DNA of 64,000 nt from Polynucleobacter sinensis (GTDB lineage: Bacteria; Pseudomonadota; Gammaproteobacteria; Burkholderiales; Burkholderiaceae). Shown piece by piece: positions 44,994-53,042 of the stretch. The notes beneath the pieces were generated by a model. It had not been told where the DNA came from, made no database searches, and saw only the letters and a list, made by a program, of their open reading frames with translations. The stretch is from contig NZ_LOJJ01000005.1 in the NCBI RefSeq assembly GCF_001595985.1, positions 62,001 to 126,000 on the forward strand, in the 5' to 3' direction. Every line of letters starts with the position of its first letter. Position 1 is the first letter of the stretch. Made by a program: the position numbers and the translations under genes.

Positions 44994-47333
44994 ATGAACC
45001 CAGAAACATCACCTTCTACCCCCTCGCTCCCTAGACTTTGGGATGGCGTTTTAGGGGATCCTAAATTCCCGGTTCAGGATCGGAACTCCATACTGGCATG
45101 GGTTGAGCTGGATCTTGATGATGCGATGCGATTTGAAAAAAGCATCCTTTGTCTTGTTCCGTCAGGCTTATTTTGGAGTGATGGCAGGCAATCTGAGTTT
45201 TGGTCTATTGACCCTAGGGCTAGGCTCTTGCATGGTGACCATGCGGGGGTTGGGCATCTCAAGCTGGAGTCGGAAGCCGGGCTTGTGCGTGTTTGGTACT
45301 TTACGTTGGCGGTAAACCCTCAAATATTGCGCTTGCAGAGTAGTTTTAGGGTTTTATTGCGGGATGGCTTGATTGGCGAGCCTCTCGCCGAGCTCTCGGA
45401 ATACGACAAACTCGTTTGTCCTGTCTGTTTGAATCCCAAGCCAGTCCAGTCAGATGTTTGTCCAGTATGCGATCCCGAGGAGGATGCACCCCCATCAACC
45501 TGGACTTTATTGAAATTGTGGCGTTTTGCCCGTCCTTATAAAAAAGAGCTTCTACTTGGTTTTGTTTTGACCTTGCTTTCTACAGGCGCTACTTTAATTC
45601 CGCCATATCTCACGATGCCCCTGATGGATCATGTGTTGATTCCTTATGAAAAAGGTAATCCCATCGATTTTCAGTTGGCGACTAAGTACCTCTTGGCTTT
45701 GTTTGGTGCGGCTCTCATTGCTTGGGGTCTGGGATGGTGGAAAACCTATCTTCTCGCCTTGGTGAGTGAGCGCATTGGCGCTGATTTACGTAACACCACT
45801 TTTGAGCATCTACTCAAACTTTCTTTGGAGTACTTTGGCGGAAAAAGAACTGGTGATTTAATCGCTCGTATTGGTGCAGAGACAGATCGTATCTGCGTCT
45901 TCCTATCCCTTTATGCGCTCGATTTTGCTACTGATGTGTTGATGATCACCATGACGGCTGCCATCTTGGTGTCGATTGATCCACTCTTGGCTCTAGTGAC
46001 CTTAGCGCCACTGCCATTTATTGTGTGGATGATTCATGTGGTGCGAGATAAATTGCGTTTTGGATTTGAGAAGATTGATCGTATTTGGTCCGAGGTGACC
46101 AACATCTTGGCCGACACGATTCCGGGTATTCGTGTTGTGAAAGCCTTTGCGCAAGAGGAGCGTGAGCTCAAGCGTTTTGTCGACTCCAACAAACATAATT
46201 TACAAATCAACGATCGAGTCAATCGAGTATGGGGATTATTTTCCCCCACTGTCACTTTGCTCACAGAAACAGGTTTATTGGTGGTTTGGGGGTTTGGTAT
46301 TTGGCAAGTTGCCCATCAAAAAGTAACGGTTGGTGTCTTGATTGCATTCCTGGCGTATATCGGACGTTTTTATATTCGACTGGATTCTATGAGTCGTATC
46401 GTTTCACATACTCAGAAGGCGGCTGCTGGGGCTAAACGCATCTTTGATATTTTGGATCATGTCTCTAGTGTTCCTGAACCGATTAACCCCGCTCCTCTGG
46501 GTAATGTTCAAGGCCATATCTCCTTACGTGGCGTTGGTTTTCGCTATGGCAACCGTGCCGTATCTAAGGGAATTGATCTGGATATCGCCCCTGGGGAAAT
46601 GATCGGTTTAGTAGGTCACAGTGGTTCCGGTAAAAGTACTTTAGTTAACCTCATTTGCCGCTTCTATGATGTCAGCGCTGGCGCTATTACTTTGGATGGA
46701 CGGGATATTCGGAGTATTGGTATTTCTGACTATCGCAAATGCATCGGCCTGGTTTTGCAAGAGCCATTTTTATTTTTTGGCACCATTGCTGAAAATATTG
46801 CCTATGGCAAACCAGATGCTACCCGCGAAGAAATTATCGAAGCGGCGCGCGCTGCGCATGCGCATGAATTTATTCTGCGCTTACCTCTCGGGTACGACTC
46901 TTTAGTGGGTGAGCGTGGTCAATCACTCTCTGGCGGTGAGCGTCAGCGTATCTCCATTGCGCGTGCTTTGCTGATCAATCCAAGTATTCTCATTTTGGAC
47001 GAGGCCACCTCTTCGGTTGATACGACTACTGAAAAAGAAATTCAACGCGCCTTGGATAACTTAGTAAAAGGTCGCACTACGATTGCGATTGCCCATCGCC
47101 TCTCAACCTTAAGAAAGGCTGATCGCCTAGTGGTGCTGGATAAGGGTGAGATTGTGGAGATTGGTTCTCATGAAGAGTTGATGGATAAACAAGGGGCTTA
47201 TTACGCACTCTATCAAGCGCAGCTACGCCATGCGGCAGAGCTTGTCGAAGGTGGTGCTATTGGGGAAAGTATTGAAGAGGGCGAGGAAGAGCGTCTGGAA
47301 GTTTTGGCGAAGCAGGCTGGAGGCGGGGTATGA
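44994..47333 (+). CDS. Cyanophycin-associated ABC exporter with zinc ribbon
   Basis: A fused ABC exporter half-transporter with an unusual front. Residues 1-140 form a beta-rich soluble domain, followed by a zinc-ribbon Cys142-Cys145...Cys156-Cys159, six membrane segments (~175-460) and an ATPase with Walker A GHSGSGKST (~541), LSGGERQRIS and ILILDEATSSVD. Overlaps the DUF1854 gene by 4 bp. The pair and cphA/cphA' together match a cluster known from other betaproteobacteria as cyanophycin-metabolism-associated; what it exports is unknown. ATG 44994 chosen over GTG 44931; neither has a good ribosome-binding site. Confidence 0.85.
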   Translation: MNPETSPSTPSLPRLWDGVLGDPKFPVQDRNSILAWVELDLDDAMRFEKSILCLVPSGLFWSDGRQSEFWSIDPRARLLHGDHAGVGHLKLESEAGLVRVWYFTLAVNPQILRLQSSFRVLLRDGLIGEPLAELSEYDKLVCPVCLNPKPVQSDVCPVCDPEEDAPPSTWTLLKLWRFARPYKKELLLGFVLTLLSTGATLIPPYLTMPLMDHVLIPYEKGNPIDFQLATKYLLALFGAALIAWGLGWWKTYLLALVSERIGADLRNTTFEHLLKLSLEYFGGKRTGDLIARIGAETDRICVFLSLYALDFATDVLMITMTAAILVSIDPLLALVTLAPLPFIVWMIHVVRDKLRFGFEKIDRIWSEVTNILADTIPGIRVVKAFAQEERELKRFVDSNKHNLQINDRVNRVWGLFSPTVTLLTETGLLVVWGFGIWQVAHQKVTVGVLIAFLAYIGRFYIRLDSMSRIVSHTQKAAAGAKRIFDILDHVSSVPEPINPAPLGNVQGHISLRGVGFRYGNRAVSKGIDLDIAPGEMIGLVGHSGSGKSTLVNLICRFYDVSAGAITLDGRDIRSIGISDYRKCIGLVLQEPFLFFGTIAENIAYGKPDATREEIIEAARAAHAHEFILRLPLGYDSLVGERGQSLSGGERQRISIARALLINPSILILDEATSSVDTTTEKEIQRALDNLVKGRTTIAIAHRLSTLRKADRLVVLDKGEIVEIGSHEELMDKQGAYYALYQAQLRHAAELVEGGAIGESIEEGEEERLEVLAKQAGGGV

Positions 47334-47806
47334 GTATGTACTTGAAGCCACATTCATTAGAGCGTGACCCATTCGGTTCATTGGTTTTGATAGATTCCGC
47401 AGGCAATCGTCATGTGGGTGTATTTCCCGTGAGGGCTTTCCCGATTACAGCACCAGGCTCCGGGATTTCTTTAATGGATTCTTCTGGCAAGGAATTATGT
47501 TGGTTTGACGACCTGAGTCTGATACCTTCTCAAGAGCTCGCCTTGATTGAGGAAGAACTTGCTACCCGTGAGTTTATGCCGGTAATACAAAAAATCACCC
47601 AGGTTTCTACTTTTGCTACACCCAGCATTTGGGATATTGAAACGGATCGTGGTCCGACAAGAATTCGCCTAAAAGGGGAGGAAGATATTCGTCGGATCGC
47701 AGGTAACACCTTGCTAATTGCAGACTCTAATGGGCTTCAATTTCTGATTAAAGATGCCACTCGACTTGATAAATTCAGTAAGAAACTTTTAGATCGGTTC
47801 CGCTAA
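47330..47806 (+). CDS. DUF1854 protein, partner of the cyanophycin ABC exporter
   Basis: A 158-residue soluble beta-rich protein. It starts with RDPFGSLVLIDSAGNRHVGVFPVRAFPI and carries WDIETDRGPTRIRLKGEEDIRRI, the core of DUF1854. Function unknown. ATGA overlap with the ABC transporter indicates coupled synthesis, and the N-terminal domain of that transporter may be related or may bind it. tRNA-Thr follows 32 bp later. Confidence 0.82.
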   Translation: MSMYLKPHSLERDPFGSLVLIDSAGNRHVGVFPVRAFPITAPGSGISLMDSSGKELCWFDDLSLIPSQELALIEEELATREFMPVIQKITQVSTFATPSIWDIETDRGPTRIRLKGEEDIRRIAGNTLLIADSNGLQFLIKDATRLDKFSKKLLDRFR

Positions 47807-47838
47807 AATTTAACCGTGTGGTTCCGATCGTTCCCCAA

Positions 47839-47914
47839 GCCGCTTTAGCTCAGTTGGTAGAGCAGTTCATTCGTAATGAAAAGGTCGCCAGTTCGATTCC
47901 GGCAAGCGGCACCA
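47839..47914 (+). tRNA. tRNA-Thr (anticodon CGT)
   Basis: 76-base cloverleaf: acceptor GCCGCTT pairs AAGCGGC, D-arm with AGCTCAGTTGGTAGAGC, anticodon loop TTCGTAA (CGT, reads ACG), T-arm with GTTCGATTCC, and an encoded CCA end. Confidence 0.97.
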
Positions 47915-48244
47915 ATATTGCTCATTGACAAAATGGACGCGCATCTTTTTTGGAGATTCCCAGTAAAAATTGAGGGTTAACCCTTAATTTATTTTTACCT
48001 TTTCATTCTCCTATAGCTTGTGCGAATTCGATGCCATAAAAGCAGTTTTTATCTTCAGATGAAAGTACACTAACCATTGTCTTTGGCTTGATTTATGAGG
48101 GTTTCTACTAGATTTCAGGAGCTCGTGTAAGTCGATTTTGAATTTATTGATGGCAGTCAAGTTCTGTCTGACTATCTTGTTTAAAAATCGTACTCACATT
48201 AGATAAGCCAAATTTAAATTGGTAAACCACTTGGAGACTACTTT
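47915..48244. other. 330-bp gap between tRNA-Thr and tctC
   Basis: No open frame of note. It contains the near-perfect palindrome at 47969-47992 and AT-rich DNA before tctC; TTGGAG lies upstream of the tctC ATG as ribosome-binding site. No promoter could be assigned with confidence. Confidence 0.5.
47969..47992. promoter_or_regulatory. 24-bp near-perfect palindrome upstream of tctC
   Basis: Core AGGGTTAACCCT is a perfect 12-bp palindrome; outside it one mismatched pair (G/T) is followed by AAATT/AATTT. There is no loop, so it is a poor RNA terminator and a better DNA-binding site. Position: 55 bp after tRNA-Thr, about 250 bp before tctC. Confidence 0.45.
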
Positions 48245-49249
48245 ATGAAGATGAAGTTAAAAGGGGCATTGATTTCCACCGCTTTAGCCCTCGGTGCTGC
48301 TGGCGTTTCACCTGCATTTGCTGCCTGGGAGCCAACTAAGCCGGTAGAATTTATTATTCCTGCCGGTCCTGGCGGCGGTGCCGATCAAATGGCGCGCATG
48401 ATCCAGGGCATTATTACTAAGAATAACTTGATGAAGCAGGCAGTCATTCCTGTGAACAAAGGTGCTGGCGCCGGCGCTGAAGGCTTCTTGGCAATGAAAG
48501 AAGCAAAAGGCGATCCAAATAAGATCGTGATCACACTCTCTAATTTGTTTACCACTCCATTAGCAACTGGCGTCCCGTTTAACTGGAAAGACATTACCCC
48601 AGTGGCGATGCTAGCTCTTGATCAGTTCGTATTGTGGACGAATGCAGATAAGCCTTACAAGACTCCAAAAGAATATATCGAGGCTGCTAAAGCAGCTGGC
48701 CCAGGTAAGTTCAAGATGGGTGGTACAGGCTCTAAATCAGAGGATCAAATCATTACCGTTGCCCTTGAAAAAGCAACTGGTGCCAAGTTCACTTACCTGC
48801 CATTCAAAGGGGGAGGTGACGTTGCAGTTCAGCTCGTTGGTAACCACATTGATTCATCTGTAAACAATCCTATTGAAGCTGTAGCCCAATGGCGTGCTGG
48901 TAAGTTGCGTGCACAGTGTGTATTCGATGACACACGTATGCCTTACAAAGAAAAGATCACTCCCACTCAATCTTGGAATGATGTTCCAACCTGCAAAGAG
49001 GTTGGTGTGCCAACGGATTATGTGATGTTGCGTGGCATCTTTATGGCGCCTGGCGTTACTCAAGAGCAAGTTGATTACTACATCAATGTGTTCAAAAAAG
49101 TACGTGAGACACCAGAGTGGAAGAAATTCATGGCTGATGGCGCATTTAATCAAACATTCATGACTGGCAAGGAATTTAACAACTGGTTGACCTTGAATGA
49201 AGCATTGCACAAGCAGTTAATGGCCGAAGCTGGTTTTTTAGCCAAGTAA
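48245..49249 (+). CDS. Tripartite tricarboxylate transporter receptor TctC (Bug family)
   Basis: Periplasmic binding protein for an organic acid. The 334-residue product has a signal peptide (to about AFA, residue 26), then KPVEFIIPAGPGGGADQMARMI, the Bug-family ligand loop, and FLPFKGGG-type motif here as YLPFKGGGDVAVQLVG. Codon use suggests strong expression. Followed by a terminator hairpin and then tctB-tctA. Substrate not determinable; a di- or tricarboxylate is likely. Confidence 0.92.
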   Translation: MKMKLKGALISTALALGAAGVSPAFAAWEPTKPVEFIIPAGPGGGADQMARMIQGIITKNNLMKQAVIPVNKGAGAGAEGFLAMKEAKGDPNKIVITLSNLFTTPLATGVPFNWKDITPVAMLALDQFVLWTNADKPYKTPKEYIEAAKAAGPGKFKMGGTGSKSEDQIITVALEKATGAKFTYLPFKGGGDVAVQLVGNHIDSSVNNPIEAVAQWRAGKLRAQCVFDDTRMPYKEKITPTQSWNDVPTCKEVGVPTDYVMLRGIFMAPGVTQEQVDYYINVFKKVRETPEWKKFMADGAFNQTFMTGKEFNNWLTLNEALHKQLMAEAGFLAK

Positions 49250-49260
49250 TCGCTCGATAG

Positions 49261-49294
49261 AAATAGAGCCTCTTTGTGGGGGCTCTATTTTTTT
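49261..49294 (+). terminator. Terminator/attenuator hairpin between tctC and tctB
   Basis: 10-bp arms AAATAGAGCC and GGCTCTATTT around a 10-base loop, then a T-run. Lies 11 bp after tctC and before tctB, so most transcripts would end here and the receptor would be made in excess. Confidence 0.85.
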
Positions 49295-49362
49295 GAATGC
49301 AATAACAATAATTATTAAAAGCACAGCAGTATTAATTAACCATTTATTAGTGAACGAAGCAC

Positions 49363-49890
49363 ATGTCTGAACATTCAAATAATTCAAATCAAGAATCCGT
49401 GATCAGCGTAAGAGCGATGGATATCATCACCGCTCTCTTGTTTATCGCCGTTGGTTTTGTGGTGATGACTGGAAGTATTAAGTTAGGCGCTAGTTGGGGT
49501 AGCGATGGCCCGGAGGCTGGTTACTTTCCGTTCTACATTAGCTTGATCATCATTCTCTCTAGTGTTGTAACGCTCTATCAAGCGGCAGTGGTAGATAGAA
49601 AAAAGAAAAAAGAATCATTTGTTGATAGAGAGTCTTTGAACCAGGTGATGGCCGTACTATTGCCAGCCATTGTTTTCGTACTCGGCGTTCAACTCATTGG
49701 TATTTATGTGTCTTCTGTAATTTATATCGCGATCTTTATGGTCTGGCTTGGTAAGTACCCAGTTTGGAAGGCAATTGCAGTCGCAGTCGGTGTGAGCGCA
49801 ACTCTGTACCTCATGTTCGAGTATTGGTTCCAAGTCCCCTTGCCACATGGCTCATGGATTAATCCACTCGAGTTTCTAGGCGTGCAATAA
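49363..49890 (+). CDS. Tripartite tricarboxylate transporter small subunit TctB
   Basis: A 175-residue, four-segment membrane protein. It has the family start RAMDIITALLFIAVGFVVM, then GPEAGYFPFYISLIIILSS, the TctB signature, and a C-terminal PLPHG segment. Partner of the large permease 44 bp downstream and the receptor upstream. Confidence 0.9.
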   Translation: MSEHSNNSNQESVISVRAMDIITALLFIAVGFVVMTGSIKLGASWGSDGPEAGYFPFYISLIIILSSVVTLYQAAVVDRKKKKESFVDRESLNQVMAVLLPAIVFVLGVQLIGIYVSSVIYIAIFMVWLGKYPVWKAIAVAVGVSATLYLMFEYWFQVPLPHGSWINPLEFLGVQ

Positions 49891-49934
49891 AAAAGAATAA
49901 CTATTAAAAAAGATTAGAAAAGAAGGAGTTCAAG

Positions 49935-51434
49935 TTGGAAGAAATTAGCGCTCTATTCAGCGGCTTTGCCGTTGCAATGACACCCTTTAATCTGCTACTG
50001 ATGCTAGTTGGTGTAACTCTTGGTGTAATTATTGGTGTGTTACCAGGCTTGGGTGGTGCTAACGGAATTGCCATTCTGTTGCCACTCACTTTTACTATGC
50101 CGCCAACATCCGCAATCATCATGCTCTCCTGTATTTACTGGGGTGCGTTGTTTGGTGGTGCGATTACATCTGTTCTGTTTAATATCCCGGGCGAGCCCTG
50201 GTCCGTTGCGACAACCTTTGACGGTTATCCAATGGCCCGTAACGGTAAAGCGGGTGAAGCATTAACTGCAGCGTTCACATCCTCATTTGTAGGTGCGTTC
50301 TTTGCAATTGTCATGATTACTTTCTTGGCGCCACTTGTTGCAAAGTTTGCTTTGCAATTTGGTCCGCCGGAGTTTTTCTCGGTGTACTTGCTTACCTTCT
50401 GTAGTTTCGTGGGCATGAATAAGGGATCTCCGTTCAAGACCATCTCTGCCATGATGCTAGGTTTTGCCTTGGCTGCAGTAGGTATGGACACTGTTACAGG
50501 ACAATTGCGTTTGACATTCGGTAGCCATGAATTGATGCGCGGCTTTGACTTCTTGATTGCGGTGATTGGTCTGTTCGGTATCGGTGAGATTCTCCTGTCT
50601 ATGGAAGAAGGTCTTGCATTTCAAGGTGCTGCTGCCAAGATTCGCCGTCAAGTGGTTCTTGAGACTTGGGCGAAGTTGCCAAAATACTGGGCTACTTCAA
50701 TCCGTAGCTGTTTGATTGGTTGTTGGATGGGTATTACTCCAGGCGGTGCAACTCCAGCATCTTTCATGGCATACGGTGTTGCGAAGCGTGTCTCTAAGAA
50801 TAGCGAGAATTTTGGTAAGGGTGAGATGGAGGGTATCGTTGCTCCAGAAACTGCAGCGCATGCTGCTGGTACAGCCGCATTGTTGCCAATGCTCTCATTA
50901 GGTATTCCAGGGTCACCAACAGCTGCTGTGTTGCTTGGCGGTTTGTTGATCTGGGGCTTGCAACCAGGACCATTGCTCTTCGTTGAGAAGCCAGACTTTG
51001 TTTGGGGCTTGATCGCTAGTATGTACTTGGGTAACTTGGCAGGTTTGTTTGTTGTATTAACTTGTGTCCCATTGTTTGCTTCGATTTTGAGAATTCCCTT
51101 CTCAATCATTGCTCCGGTCATCATTGTGATTTGTGCGGTTGGTGCATACACCGTTCACAATGCAACATTTGATGTGTGGTTGATGTTAGGTTTTGGCTTG
51201 CTTGGTTACATCTTTAAGAAACTTGACTACCCAATGGCTCCAATGGTTTTGGCTTTGGTATTGGGCGATCGTGCGGAAGACTCTTTCCGTCAGTCTATGT
51301 TGATTTCTCAAGGTAGCTTGGATGTATTCTTCTCCAACTACTTGGTAGGCGCAATCACTACTGTTGCAATGGTATTGCTGTTCTGGCCATTAATTGGCAA
51401 GTTCATCGGCAAGAAAAAGGCAGCTGCGGCTTAA
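49935..51434 (+). CDS. Tripartite tricarboxylate transporter large permease TctA
   Basis: A 499-residue permease with about 12 segments. It has the DUF112/TctA motif GVLPGLGGANGIAILLPLTF (residues 36-55) and GITPGGATPASFMAYGVAKR, the repeat in the second half. TTG start at 49935 with AAGGAG 8 bases before it. Completes the tctCBA transporter. Confidence 0.93.
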   Translation: MEEISALFSGFAVAMTPFNLLLMLVGVTLGVIIGVLPGLGGANGIAILLPLTFTMPPTSAIIMLSCIYWGALFGGAITSVLFNIPGEPWSVATTFDGYPMARNGKAGEALTAAFTSSFVGAFFAIVMITFLAPLVAKFALQFGPPEFFSVYLLTFCSFVGMNKGSPFKTISAMMLGFALAAVGMDTVTGQLRLTFGSHELMRGFDFLIAVIGLFGIGEILLSMEEGLAFQGAAAKIRRQVVLETWAKLPKYWATSIRSCLIGCWMGITPGGATPASFMAYGVAKRVSKNSENFGKGEMEGIVAPETAAHAAGTAALLPMLSLGIPGSPTAAVLLGGLLIWGLQPGPLLFVEKPDFVWGLIASMYLGNLAGLFVVLTCVPLFASILRIPFSIIAPVIIVICAVGAYTVHNATFDVWLMLGFGLLGYIFKKLDYPMAPMVLALVLGDRAEDSFRQSMLISQGSLDVFFSNYLVGAITTVAMVLLFWPLIGKFIGKKKAAAA

Positions 51435-51461
51435 GCAAAGAACTGGCAATTGAGTCAAGAG

Positions 51462-51485
51462 AAGGGGGCGTAAGCCCCCTTTTTT
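51462..51485 (+). terminator. Terminator after tctA
   Basis: Arms AAGGGGGC and GCCCCCTT around GTAA, followed by a T-run. Strong. Confidence 0.93.
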
Positions 51486-51520
51486 CATGCCCCAATGGCG
51501 AATCCGATAAAATCCTCATT

Positions 51521-51892
51521 ATGAATTTCCATAAAAGTCGCCTCATTCACTGGATTGCAGCTCTGGCAATCGCGATGAGTGCTCTTGCGCCAGCAGCATC
51601 TCAGGCGGTATCGCTAGCAAAGCATGGCCAAGGGTTTGTGATGGAAATTTGTACGGCTGATGGGGTCGCAATGCAAATGATTGTTCAAGGCGGCGACCAA
51701 GCTGGTGATTTGGAGGCGCAATTCTGCCCAGCTTGCTTGGCTCATGTCAGCATTGCCCCTGCATTTGATACCAATCTTACTTTTGAAGCACCGCAAACAT
51801 TATCTTTGCTACCGCAGCTGTTTTATCAATCGCCCAAGCTACTTACCGTTTGGTTAACTCCTCCTTCGGCAGCGCCCCCTCGTAAAACCTGA
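51521..51892 (+). CDS. DUF2946 family periplasmic/membrane protein
   Basis: A 123-residue protein with an N-terminal signal or membrane segment (WIAALAIAMSALAPAASQA), then EICTADG and a CPAC motif (FCPACLAH). This Cys pattern fits DUF2946, a family often encoded beside copper chaperones and copper-resistance genes. Function unknown. Followed by the DsrE-like and PCu(A)C genes on the same strand, which supports a metal-related role. Confidence 0.75.
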   Translation: MNFHKSRLIHWIAALAIAMSALAPAASQAVSLAKHGQGFVMEICTADGVAMQMIVQGGDQAGDLEAQFCPACLAHVSIAPAFDTNLTFEAPQTLSLLPQLFYQSPKLLTVWLTPPSAAPPRKT

Positions 51893-51965
51893 AACATTTT
51901 TTAGGTCACGGCTTACGGTCGTGTATTGAGCAATTTTTGTTGCTGAAATTTGATGGGGAATTATT

Positions 51966-52382
51966 GTGTTCATAAAATTATTCAAGGTAATGACCTTGGT
52001 ATTAGCGCTTACAACTTCATCATTGGTATTCTCTGCTGCCAATGATCCACTCTTTATTAATCTTTCAACTGATGAGCCGGCCCGTGCTTCAATGGCGATT
52101 AACTTTGGCAAGCATCATTCTTCTGCCGGACACCCACTGACTATTTTTTTGAATGACAAGGCGGTGATGATGGGTGTGAAGGCTGGATCTACAAAGTTTG
52201 CCGATCAACAACAAGCCTTATCAGGACTTATTTCTAGTGGTGCTTTGGTCATCATGTGCCCAATATGCTTGAAGCAGGCGGGCTATATGGAGTCTGACCT
52301 GATAGCTGGGGTAAAGTTAGGCGGGCCTCAGATTACTGGTGAAGCCTTATTTAAGGATGGCACTAAGACAATGAGTTGGTAG
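51966..52382 (+). CDS. DsrE-like periplasmic protein
   Basis: A 138-residue protein with a signal peptide (to about residue 24, FSAAN) and a DsrE/TusD-like fold: DPLFINLSTDEPARASMAI at the start, HPLTIFLNDKAV, and a CxxC pair Cys98-Cys101 (IMCPICLKQAGY). DsrE proteins carry sulfur or bind metals; this secreted type may do thiol or copper handling. Start is a GTG at 51966, preceded by GGGGAA. Located between DUF2946 and PCu(A)C genes. Confidence 0.75.
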   Translation: MFIKLFKVMTLVLALTTSSLVFSAANDPLFINLSTDEPARASMAINFGKHHSSAGHPLTIFLNDKAVMMGVKAGSTKFADQQQALSGLISSGALVIMCPICLKQAGYMESDLIAGVKLGGPQITGEALFKDGTKTMSW

Positions 52383-52461
52383 GGTGGGATTGATTTCACG
52401 AAATTTGAAAAACAACTCGAGAGCCATCTCGGGGCTTAAGGTTAACTAGGAGGATGTACGA

Positions 52462-52950
52462 ATGAAACGCAATACATTATTAAGTGCATTATTGCTTGCT
52501 GCTATGGGTTTTGGTTTGACGGCTACCGGAAATGCGCAAAACGCTAAGGTAGGTAGTGTCCAAATTGAAAACGCATATACCCGCGCTACCGTCCCAGGCC
52601 AGCAAGTGGCTGGCGGTTTTATGAAGATTGAAAACAAGGGCGCCACCGATCAACTCGTGTCTGCTAGCTCTCCAGTTGCTGGTGAAGTGCAATTGCATGA
52701 GATGGCCATGGAAGGTAATGTCATGAAGATGCGTCAAGTCAAAGATATTCCGGTGCCTGCAGGCGGGGCTGTTGAATTAAAGCCGGGCGGTTTGCATTTA
52801 ATGTTGATGAATCTCAAAGCGCCATTGACTGCTGGCGAGACTGTTCCAGTCAAACTCAAGTTTGCTAAAGCAGGGGAAGTGGAAGTGAGGCTGCCTGTCA
52901 ATGCTATGGGTAACCCTGGCGCTGCTCATAGTGGGGCCATGAAGCACTAA
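52462..52950 (+). CDS. Copper chaperone PCu(A)C
   Basis: Periplasmic Cu(I) chaperone that delivers copper to cytochrome oxidase. The 162-residue product has a signal peptide (to about NAQ, residue 26) and the exact H-X10-M-X21-H-X-M motif: His79, Met90, His112, Met114. A His/Met tail (HSGAMKH) may add metal binding. AGGAGG lies just before the ATG. Confidence 0.92.
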   Translation: MKRNTLLSALLLAAMGFGLTATGNAQNAKVGSVQIENAYTRATVPGQQVAGGFMKIENKGATDQLVSASSPVAGEVQLHEMAMEGNVMKMRQVKDIPVPAGGAVELKPGGLHLMLMNLKAPLTAGETVPVKLKFAKAGEVEVRLPVNAMGNPGAAHSGAMKH

Positions 52951-52982
52951 GCTATCCCTTAATTTAATTAGCTTAGATATTA

Positions 52983-53012
52983 AAAAGCCCCTAGTTTTAC
53001 CTAGGGGCTTTT
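52983..53012. terminator. Bidirectional terminator between PCu(A)C and ilvD
   Basis: 12-bp arms AAAAGCCCCTAG and CTAGGGGCTTTT around TTTTAC; serves both convergent genes. Confidence 0.93.
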
Positions 53013-53042
53013 GTTTTGATGCTTTGGAATGATTGTTTATGC

